A DNA stretch of 64,000 nt, from the NCBI GenBank assembly GCA_021014945.1, contig MU266392.1, positions 62,001 to 126,000 of the forward strand. The letters run 5' to 3'. Each line of letters opens with the position of its first letter. Position 1 is the stretch's first letter. This document shows, piece after piece, positions 48,424-57,354 of the stretch. The notes under the pieces are model-generated. The model was not told the DNA's origin. It searched no databases and worked only from the letters and a program-made list of their open reading frames with translations. The stretch comes from Leucogyrophana mollusca. Its lineage: Eukaryota; Basidiomycota; Agaricomycetes; Boletales. Both the position numbers and the translations under genes were made by a program.

Positions 48424-48848
48424 GATGAACGTTGCAGAGGAAGGGGCGACGAATTGCAGTGCTGCTGCCGCGCGTTAACGCCTGGGGCGTGTGCACTTGG
48501 CAGTCCTTACAGCAGGCACCAGCGGCGCTGCTTTGTATATAATTGACCGGTTGGGCGGCTAATTAAACTACGAAAAGTGCCTATATGGAAGAGAATAAAC
48601 GTCGAAACTAGGCCAGGATACGACGATTTGTGGATAGAGGTAAGAGGGGAAAGAGAGTTGAGCCTCACAGGGCTTGAGAGGTCAACCCAGCTTCTTGTGG
48701 AGGTGCAGTCACCGGCGTAAAAAGCACATCCTGAGTAATTCCGTACCCGAAATTATACACAGCTGCAGACTTGCTGCAGACAGGTACTTATGCATCATAA
48801 TATCACGGAAGGTCTTATAGCTCATACAATAATCTTATTAGCTGTGAC
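48424..48848. promoter_or_regulatory. Divergent promoter between the RING-H2 gene and the HAD hydrolase
   Basis: 425 bp between divergent start codons, presumably shared regulatory DNA. A short TATATAAT-like run at about 48536-48543 lies on the RING side. No gene seen. Confidence 0.4.
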
Positions 48849-49887
48849 ATGACAATCAGGCTCGTCACCTTTGACGCTCTGCACACGCTCTTGACGCCCA
48901 GACTGCCTATCTACGTCCAATATGCGCAGACATTTGCACCATTTCTCGGTGTGTTAGACCCAGATTCCCTGAAACAATCATTCAAAGTTGGTGAGTCTAC
49001 TGAGGTCATCATCTGGCCCAGACATTGAGTGCGTGAAAGCGTTGAAACAGGTACAAAATGAGAAGCCGGTCTATAGAGGCGAAAGAGGCGCACAAGGATG
49101 GTGGTCCGAGGTCATTAAAAGGACAGCCATCGGTGCCGGGGCAGAGAGAACAGGTCTGCTCATGTTTGAAAAGTATATTAAAGACTTGCATCATGCTCAC
49201 AGACGTCACAGTCGTGGAATCATCCTTGTCTCAGATGGTCCCGAGGCTTATGGATCGCTTCAGCTCAAAAGAAGGGTACAAGCTCTTCGACGACGCGCTG
49301 CCTGTGCGTATGTCACGACACTGGTAGTTCCATGTCATCAGGCTGATGGTTGTGTGCCCAGTGCGTGAATTGCGCGAGATGAATATTTGCACTGCGCTGA
49401 TCAGCAATACTGATGCCCGAATGAGTACGTCTCGTCGCTATGTTGGTGGACACGCAGTTGAATCTGGGCAGAACTCGTCTTGAAGGATCTCGAGGTATCT
49501 CAATACCTCAACCCCGTTCTCCTCAGCGAAGAAGTAGGAGTCGAGAAGCCCGACGCAGAGATCTTTCGGAAGGCGTGCCGTTTATTGCCTCAGAATGGCA
49601 GTGCTGCAGGGGTAATTTCACCACACGAGGGGGTGCACGTTGGAGACGAGCTTCACTGGTGCGGATTCGGTATGAAATGGCCCGCACAGCTAATGAACTG
49701 ACGTGTACCCAGCGATTATCACGGCGCGCATGCCGCGGGTATGCATGCATTGCTAATACGGCGGCCCGGTGCTGAAGGTGAGGGTGAAAGGAAGGAAGAG
49801 GGAGAAGACTTACGAGAGGTGGCCGTGATAGATGGTTTGCTCGGGATCGTGAACTGGGTGAAGCAGCATAATTCCGCTGCTGGTTGA
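48849..49887 (+). CDS. HAD-superfamily hydrolase (HDHD3-like)
   Basis: Haloacid-dehalogenase-like hydrolase, usually a phosphatase. The start MTIRLVTFDALHTLLTPRLP holds motif I around FDALHT; the first Asp is the expected nucleophile, while the second Asp of the usual DxD is Leu/Ala-like here, as is common in the HDHD3 group. The cap region includes PIYVQYAQTFAPFLGV and YRGERGAQGWWSEVIKRTAI. Motif II is ICTALISNTDARM (Ser/Thr before Asn). Motifs III and IV are LLSEEVGVEKPDAEIFRKAC (conserved Lys) and VHVGDELH, the last joined to DYHGAHAAGMHALLIRRPG across an intron. The end is VNWVKQHNSAAG with TGA at 49885-49887. About six exons, ~260 residues. The natural substrate cannot be read from the sequence. 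Confidence 0.85.
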
Positions 49888-50001
49888 TTTGCGTTTGGGT
49901 GCGCTCTAGTAAACACTCCGTTTTGAAACAACGGAACTTCACGGCGTTCAGCATCCATTAAGTAGGGTCTATAGAAATCAGAACAATGCGTCCTCCTCCA
50001 C

Positions 50002-50521
50002 TCATGACATATCAGACCATGATTCTGCTTCTGCCTCAGTGGGGACGCCGGGTTTTTTGAGATAGCCTGCCCGGTGAACTGTCTTTTCGCGGGGCAGTAC
50101 GACATCTTCCACTTTTTCTCCCAGCTTGAGCATTGTCCACCGTATTACACGGGGGTCACGTCGCATTATGCCCCCGAGTGTGCGGAGGGTCCGCGGGGAA
50201 GTGTCAAAATGCATCGTCCAATAACTGAAACCCAAGACGCGTCAAACATGGTTGGAACGAGAAAGCACTGTGGCGACTGACTCTCCGTGCGTGTAGTATT
50301 GCTTGTTCCTTTGCATTCTTTGCGGGAGTGTTTGAGTTCCCAAGTATTTTATGTTGCGTACGACCCCGCCTGCGTTCATTATATGGGTGGCAGACGTAGT
50401 AACGAGGTCTTTTATGTGTTTCTGGGGATTTTCGGGTTGGTTAGGCACACATTAGTTGTAGATTATAACGCACATATTCTCTAAAGTGACTGGCAATACA
50501 TAGCATCTGGTAGAACGGCAT
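50002..50521 (-). CDS. MRP17: Mitochondrial small-subunit ribosomal protein bS6m (MRP17)
   Basis: Component of the mitochondrial 37S ribosomal subunit, homologous to bacterial S6. Three exons. Exon 1 starts at the ATG at 50521 (MPFYQMLCIASHFREY). Exon 2 reads KHIKDLVTTSATHIMNAGGV, then VVRNIKYLGTQTLPQRM and NKQYYTHG. Exon 3 carries YWTMHFDTSPRTLRTLGGIM then RRDPRVIRWTMLKLGEKVED and ends ESWSDMS. The order matches S6 strands: GGVVRNI(K/E)YLG for beta-2, YWTMHFD for beta-3 and RVIRWTMLKL for beta-4. About 137 residues, normal for fungi. It is head-to-head with the vigilin gene, start codons 260 bp apart. Confidence 0.92.
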
Positions 50522-50781
50522 GTCGACACGGGGAAGATAGAGGACGAGCTCTGAGCAGGAGTAAAGACTCTCATCTCAGAAAGGGATATGATTCCCACGT
50601 CTATTAGGCGAAGGGTATAGAGACACGTCTGTTCCCGGTTTCTCTTCAAACACTTTCTGTTATACATTTTCTGGTTTTTTCTTGGTCTTTAACGCGCTGT
50701 GTTCTTACCTTTCCTTGAACGCAACGCCCAGGTATCCTCGTCAAAGGTTATTCGCTTTGGACACCCGAAAAATTCACAACC
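50522..50781. promoter_or_regulatory. Divergent promoter between bS6m and vigilin
   Basis: 260 bp between divergent start codons of two translation-related genes. A pyrimidine-rich segment (TTTTCTGGTTTTTTCTTGGTC) lies about 95-115 bp upstream of the vigilin ATG, as in many fungal ribosomal and RNA-binding protein promoters. Confidence 0.5.
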
Positions 50782-53700
50782 ATGGCTCTCTCTGCCGCCG
50801 ACCTTCAGGTGCGCTCCCATATCCCATCCTGTGCTCAAGAATATTTCGTCTGAGCTTATGTCTGTGCGGTTTGTTATGAACAGAAGAGACACGAGCTTGA
50901 AGGAGCTCCAGACCCGTTCCCGTCATTGAACGAGGCTACTCCCGTGAAGCCTCGTTCTCGCGCTCCTGCGCAGGAAACTCTGGACACCGACTCCCACTCG
51001 GCCTTCCCGTCCCTTGCGCCGTCTGCGCCAGCTGCTAGCGCCCCCGCCAAGTCCGCGTGGGGTGCAGACTCAGGTCCTCGCATCAAGGCTAATGTCAAGA
51101 CAACTCCGGTGATCTCCGATACGTTCACACTGTCCTCCATTGAGCTCCCGCCCCCCGGCAGAGATGGAAAAGTACCTTCCCTCGGCGACATCATGAAGCA
51201 GGTTATGGCCAAGTATAAAGTTAAGCTCGAGGCGTCCGGCAATCAGAGGACGCGCCAGACGACTTTTCACATGAAGGCCGAGTCTCAGAAGGAACTTGAC
51301 AGGGCTAAACGGACTCTCCTCGCACTACTTAGTCCGGTGGTCAGTTTATTTCGGCTCTTTGCTTTTATTCCAATTCACGTTCAGTGTAGATTACTCTTAC
51401 TCTGAACGCTCCGGCGTCTACGATTGCCGCCATCATTGGTCCCAAAGGTCCGTTTATTACATGTAGATTACGCCACCATTACTCACAGTCGTACACAGGT
51501 GCAACGTTGAAGCAAATTCGTGACCAAACTGGCGTCAGGGTAGACATTCCCCGCAAGGATGGCGTCACCCCCACCAACGGCCACGCTAACGGCGCTCCGA
51601 ACGGCACGGTTACCCCCGTTGCTGACGACGAGGAAGACGAGATCACCGTTCCTGTCACTCTCACCGGACCGCAACCCCTGGCACACGAGGCGCAAGCACT
51701 GCTCAACGACATCATTTCGTCCAGGACGTCTAGAACCACTCAGCGAGTTCGCGACATCCCGGTCCATGTTCTTCCATTCGTCACCGCCCGCCGCGCGCTG
51801 TTCCTCGAGGCTGCACAAGGCGGAGACGTCAACCTGTCCTTGAACGCTGCTGACCGCGAGATCACCGTCAGTGGCGACCGTGAGGCTGTCGGCAAGGTGA
51901 TCGAGACTATCAAAGGCACGGTTGAGTCGTTCAAAGTTGGCATAACCCACCTCAAGATCTCTCTTCCCAAGCGTCAGCATCGTCTCCTCGCCGGGAAAGC
52001 CGTTGATGAAATTATGGCCAAAAGCAAGTGTTCGGTTGTCATCGCACAGGCTGATGATCCCAGCGATGAAGTCACCGTCTGGGGTAAAGCGGAGGACCTG
52101 CCTGCTGGTCTTGGTGCTGTCATGGAAAAGGCAAACTCCCAGTACATTCACGAGTTCCCCCTCCCCGGTCCTATCGCCTTGTCCAGGCAGCTGTTGACAT
52201 ATATGACGCGCATCGGTTACCCAAAGACTCTCAGCACCGCTCACCCTGGTGCTTCTGTCTTCACCCCTTCTCTGGCTGTCGTTGCTCAGGCGAACGTTCT
52301 TAATATCGACATTGTTGGCGAGAAGCCTGTGGTAGATGCTGTTGTCAGACAGGTCTCGGAATTGGTTGGTAAACTCATCGGTGCTACGAAGGAAGTTTCG
52401 GTCGACTGGCTTGTTCACCGTGTGATCATGGGCAAGAACGCCAAGAAGTATGTGATTCCTTGACCTCCTCGAATTTAGCATTGGATGCTGAAACCACGCT
52501 TGTATAGGCTGAAGCAATTCCATGACGCACACAACGTTCAGGTCTTCTTCCCGCCCGAGTCCGCTGAGCAATCTTCGGTCTTGCTTGTTTACGATCCTCT
52601 TTCCCCGTCGGCATCCCCCTCGCCCGTGGAGAAGGAGAAACATCTCGATGAAGTGTCACAGGAGCTGCTCAAGCTAGCCAAAGACGCTGCTGATGTTAAG
52701 AGCGAGACTATCATTGTAGAAAAGCAGTGGCACGAGGCTGTCGTTGGCCGAGGCGGCACGACTCTTAACGCGTACGTATCTTTCGTTCCGTCGCGATCGC
52801 ATTGCGCATGGCTGAAACTGCGGTCTTCCCAGAATTATCGGCGAAGACAAGACCCTTTCGATCAAGGTTGGTGCAGAGGTTGGGAACGCGTCGAGCGAGG
52901 ACGTCATCCTCATCCGTGGTGCCAGCGCCGACGTTGACCGCGCCGTCAAGGAGATCACGAAGGTCGTCGAGGATGCGAAGAACGATGCAATCGTTAGTAG
53001 CTACGTGAGTTTATTGAGCCTGTGTTGCGGATGTATTTATGCTGATCATCTTCACCCCTGGAAGTCGACGGAATTTGATATCGATCGGGAATATGTCGGT
53101 CGTATCGTTGGTGCCCAGGGTGCTGGTGTCAACAAGCTTCGGGATGTCCTTGGAGTCAAGGTAGATGTGTCTGACGACGCTGATGACAAGGACAAGGAGG
53201 TCTTCAAGAAGAAGAAGACCACCCATCAGAAGTCGAAGGTCAAGGTATGTATCGGTTTTTCAACGGAGCTTCACGCCATACCTGATTGCCACGTCCAATA
53301 GATCACTGGTCGTAAGGAAAATGTGGAGGAAGCTAAAAAGAGAATCTTGGCACAAGTCGAAAGGCTTGTACGTCTACATGTCCTCTCAATATCACAGTAT
53401 CCTGACACTTACTGACAACAGGCTGACGAGACCTCTGAAGTTCTCAAAATTCCCAACCAGTACCACTCTTCGCTGATCGGCCAAAGCGGCAAGTATGCCA
53501 TCAGGTTAGAGGAGAAATACTCGGTCAAAATTACCTTCCCTCGCCAGTCTACCGAAAACGGGGAGGGAAAGACGCGGGAACAGCTCAAATCTGATGAGGT
53601 CCTTATCAAGGGTGGCAAAAAGGGCGTCGCTGGCGCGAAATCCGAGTTGATGGACGCCGTCGAGTTCGAAAAGGAGTCGAACAACGTCCTTAAGTTCACG

Positions 53701-55149
53701 GTCCCCACTCGGTCTGTTGCTCGTATTCTCGGCAAAGGTGGCGCCAGCATCAACGAGATCAAGGATGATACTGGAGCTCAGATCGACGTTGACAAGGCAG
53801 GCGACGACAATGGCGCAGTTACACAGATCACAGTCCGTGGTACCAAGAAGGCCATTAATGCAGCCAAGGCAGCGATCATGGCTGTCTCCGATCAGGTTGG
53901 CGAAGAGACTACGGCGACGATCATGATTGAGACCAAGTATCATCGCACTATCATCGGCGCTGGTGGACAAGGTCTCAAGGAAATCATCAATCGCTGCGGT
54001 GGACCTTCCGATCCCAAACTTCAGGCCGGGTTGGTTAGATTGTACGTTTTCTGTTGTTCATATTGATATACTGGTGATTGACTCCCCACTTAGCCCTCGC
54101 CAGGGAGAGGCCTCAGATGAGGTCCGTCTTCGTGGGGAACCCAAATTGGTGAACAAAGTCAAAGCAGAGCTCGAGACGATCGTAGCAACACTACGGGATC
54201 GAGTCGTATTGGCCATTGACATCCCTGCCGCCCAGCACCGTAACCTTATCGGCAGGGGTGGCCAACATCTGAACGATCTGCAGAATCGCACCGGTGTCCA
54301 GGTCCAATTTCCTGGTTCCCGTTCGTACAATCAAGTTGGCGATGCGGAAAATACTGCCGAGATTCAGGAAGCTGATCCTGCCAACGTCGTTAAGGTATCG
54401 GGCACCCGCGCCGCGTGCGAGGCTGCTATCGCGGAATTGAAGGTAGATTTCGTTTGCAAGCAGTGCCGCTCATTCATACTGACAACACATGGTGCATAGG
54501 CTCAAGTCAAACCCCCTGCTCCTGAAGGCGTTTCGGCCACGATCTCAGTTCCTCTGAAATATCACCACGTCATCTCGCAGCAGGGCAGCTTCTTCCGGAC
54601 ACTGCGATCCTTCGGGGTGCAAGTTGACCAGTCCACTCATCCTCAGAAGTCAGCTGTGCCCACCCGTCCACCTGCACAGACTGTTGCCGTCACCGCACGC
54701 ATCGACGACGCTGAGGACGATGCTTCCGCTGAGATACAATGGCAGGTCACGCCAAATTACCAGGATGCCGAAGATGGCGATTCGGAGTGGACTTTGAAGG
54801 CAAAGGATAATGCCGGCCTGGAGCGAGCTCAGAGTCTCATCAAGGAGGCTATCGAGCAAGCTGAGAATATGTCTCATGTTGGCTTCCTCACTCTTCCCGA
54901 CCGCTCGGCGTTCCCCAGGATCGTTGGGTCCAAGGGCGCCAACGTTGCGCGCTTGCGGAATGAGACCGGAGCAGATATCACGGTCAGCAGAGAAAACAGC
55001 ACGATTGTGATTATCGGTAAGCTTTTTGGTCATGTCGATGCTCAGATCCGATGTTGACGCGCTGAACAGGCTCCGAGTCCGCTGTGGAGTCTGCCAAAGA
55101 CGCCATCCTCAAGCAAGCGTCCTCGGTAGCTCGTCCCGGTCGCCGTTGA
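50782..55149 (+). CDS. SCP160: Vigilin / SCP160-type multi-KH RNA-binding protein
   Basis: Polysome- and ER-associated RNA-binding protein made of many tandem KH domains. The start MALSAADLQ is followed across an intron by KRHELEGAPDPFPSLNEA; the N-terminal region is disordered. Recognisable KH GxxG loops in order include IIGPKGATLKQI, LAGKAVDEIM (divergent), IMGKNAKK, VVGRGGTTLNA, IVGAQGAGVNKL, LIGQSGKYAIRL, ILGKGGASINEI, IIGAGGQGLKEI, LIGRGGQHLNDL, QQGSFFRTL (divergent) and IVGSKGANVARL. This gives about eleven or more domains, as expected. Several repeats lack the standard GxxG, which is also normal for vigilins. The last exon ends QASSVARPGRR with TGA at 55147-55149. About a dozen introns, all short. 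Length is ~1250 residues. Confidence 0.95.
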
Positions 55150-55278
55150 AAATGTTACAAGGGAACATTATAGTCCCTGGGATTGTCTGAACAGGATTAC
55201 AGTGATTGTAACATGCAACATTTCTAGCGCAATAAATACCACGGGAAACACACAACCAGTACCAATACTTAATTTCAG

Positions 55279-55401
55279 GCGCCAACGGCTCCTGCACAAC
55301 TCCTATGTAAGGCTGAAGGTGTACGAGCGGACAACGAGGTGGATATGGCCACCGCCGCTGCTAAATCTATACTGGAACGACCGAATTTGAGACCCGACTA
55401 G
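55279..55401 (+). other. Orphan coding-like terminal exon
   Basis: Directly after a good 3' splice site (AATTTCAG, 55271-55278) a 41-codon segment reads APTAPAQLLCKAEGVRADNE, then VDMATAAAKSILERP, and stops at TAG 55401. The composition is protein-like. It could be an alternative last exon of vigilin (stop 130 bp upstream), the end of another small gene, or a relic. No matching upstream exon was found. Confidence 0.3.
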
Positions 55402-55833
55402 CCTAGAGAGTCGGTGTCGCCTGTGTTCTGCACGACGTGTCTACGTTTCAATACTCCAGCGGCCCTACTGTCAAGTGTGACGCAAGACTTATAGAAAAAT
55501 CCCGCTCTCGATCACTCAGATATTCCAGTCATACTTGTTGGAAAACATCAAAAACCATCAAGTAGGAGAGTGTGATAGGTTTCTCGTCAGTCAGGAAAAT
55601 AAGGTGAACGCGCCTCAGGATTTGTGTTTGAGGTGGATGAGTGCCAGAGTCGAGGAGTATACACTTCGGGGAGCCAGGGAAAAGAGAAACTAATATGTGG
55701 CACAACTTGAACAAGCGACCCAAATTCATCGCACTCAGTCTTGAGGCGTTTCGTCTCGTCCGCGGCTGAAATGGTCGATGGAGAAATCTACAAGTCACCC
55801 CAATTGACAGGTATTTGTATATTGATAGATACA

Positions 55834-55905
55834 GCGCCTCTAGCGCAACGGATAGACACTAGTAATATAGTATACTCCTGGTGCGATTTAAGCACGAGTA
55901 GTCCC
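55834..55905 (+). other. tRNA-like sequence, probably a degenerate tRNA-Arg
   Basis: The first 22 nt (GCGCCTCTAGCGCAACGGAT) look like the 5' half of a eukaryotic tRNA-Arg, and the internal TAGCGCAACGG fits the RNA polymerase III A box. A B-box-like GGTGCGATTTA follows at 55880, but it has lost the TTC, and the T-stem and 3' acceptor strand do not pair. It is therefore a pseudo-tRNA or a tRNA-derived element, not a functional gene. Confidence 0.3.
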
Positions 55906-55964
55906 AGCACAAAGTCCAATCATATGAAAAGCGGTCGGTAGTGGTTGTAACGGGCTTTGCTGCG

Positions 55965-56574
55965 TCATGATGGCATGCGGCAAACTAACACCGAACGTGT
56001 GTGGTACATAGCCCTGTAAGGCCCAAAGTCGGAATTGGTAGTGGAGTCGAGATATTTGCCATTGCGGATGGGCCATTCTCTACCATCTGCGAAATAAACA
56101 GTGAGATGGTTGTTTTGCGGGGGAATATATACATATAAAATAGTACTTACGGGGGTATTCCTTAGTAAAGTGCTTTACTGGATCGCTGCAGGCCTCGTCG
56201 TAAAAGAGATAAGCCCACGAGTCACTGAAATGGCTGGCGAAAGCCAGTGACTCTACATGCCCGCGGTTATACTCGGACAATGTAAAGCAAGTAGCGCAAG
56301 TGGCACTGTTTATCTCTGGGGAGTTGTCGGCGAAGACAGCAGAAAAATGCTGCGTAGATTGTGCGTTGCCAGGCATGCAATCTAAAACGGCGAAGTCAGT
56401 GTATACCAAGAATGTCACGTCAACTAGCCTACCAGTGGCCCCGAACACGCTGAACTGGAACCCGAGTCTCTTCGGGATAATGGCCTTAGCGGCTTGGGAA
56501 GGACAGTGGCTACTGGCAACGGCGAGGCATGCAGCACTGATAATGGTGATGAAACTTGCCTTGGAGAGCAACAT
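55965..56574 (-). CDS. Secreted cysteine-containing protein, unknown function
   Basis: Two exons (56574-56151 and about 56082-55965). The start MLLSKASFITIISAACLAVA gives a signal peptide cleaved near ASS. The mature protein has about six cysteines, among them SHCPSQ, DCMPGN, CATCFTLSEYNRG and EACSDP, plus VCRMPS at the C-terminus. The segment CFTLSEYNRGHVESLAFASH followed by WAYLFYDEACSDP has the same spacing idea (C...S..F...FY..C) as the small secreted protein at 5398-5691, suggesting distant kinship within a beta/gamma-crystallin-like group. Splicing joins KEYP to HGREWPIRNGKYLDS. No catalytic motif is visible. An extracellular or interaction role is likely but unproven. Confidence 0.65.
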
Positions 56575-57354
56575 GGTAGAGGGCGTACTGGGAGAACTAG
56601 ATTGTATGTACGAAAGCAAGTTAGAACAGCAGCTGGATAGTATCCTTTTATGTGCACAGTACAGGCATATTAGACGTCCTTCATCTGTGTTTCGGGCGCC
56701 TTGTGGATGTCCGATGATCGACGATCCCGGGTTATCCACTATTAACTAAGGTCCCAAATATTTGGCATAATTGATGCGGTCGGGATATAACAGGTGTCTT
56801 ACCGGGCATTGTGTGGCGTTGTTCCGACCCCACATCGTATCAAGTCTGTGCCAGGTTGATAGTTCACCAGTGCTCTAGTTTGCGGAAACCTCCCACATCA
56901 AGCTACCAAGACCAGCGACTCAGTTGCCCATAGCTGTTAAGAGACTATACATGATAGTCGGTGTCGCCCGTGGATAACACTCGGGGCCTGCTGACAGCTG
57001 TGACCCATGGCGTGATGTGGGGCGGGGTCGGTGCCAAGATCCACTGCAGTGGCAGCCTAGCTCGGTTGACTCCTGTCAACCGTCCATGAGTTGGTCTGAA
57101 AACTATTGCAGTGGTCCCTGCATGCAGTGCCGTGCACAGTGCTGAAATGTCAACGTTGCGTACCTGATACGTTCGTGACCAGCCAATAATTGTACGTGAA
57201 AGAAAAATAGATCACATACGTGAATACGCTGTCACAGTGCAGCAACTGGATAGCATTATATATCTGGCGAGCATTGACACAAGGCAAGTAAACATTGTAA
57301 ACTTTGCAAAGCGCGTTCAGTATATGGACCAAGTACACAATCTGAGTATCTCAC
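56575..57354. other. Intergenic region with small palindromes
   Basis: Upstream of the secreted-protein gene (start at 56574, minus) and downstream of U2SURP (minus). Contains a perfect 12-bp palindrome (CCACTGCAGTGG, 57041-57052) and, 10 bp further on, a hairpin with 8-bp arms (57063-57070 / 57075-57082). No coding exon found. Confidence 0.45.

Larger units (their letters stand above)
55150..55964. other. Intergenic region with an orphan coding-like exon and a tRNA-like relic
   Basis: Lies between convergent genes (vigilin + and secreted protein -). Contains an acceptor-preceded open segment at 55279-55401 and a tRNA-like sequence at 55834-55905, listed separately. The rest shows nothing recognisable. 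Confidence 0.45.

Noticed and set aside
51483..52643. 386-codon open frame on the minus strand
   Set aside because: It is the antisense of vigilin exons; the plus strand shows clear KH domains there.
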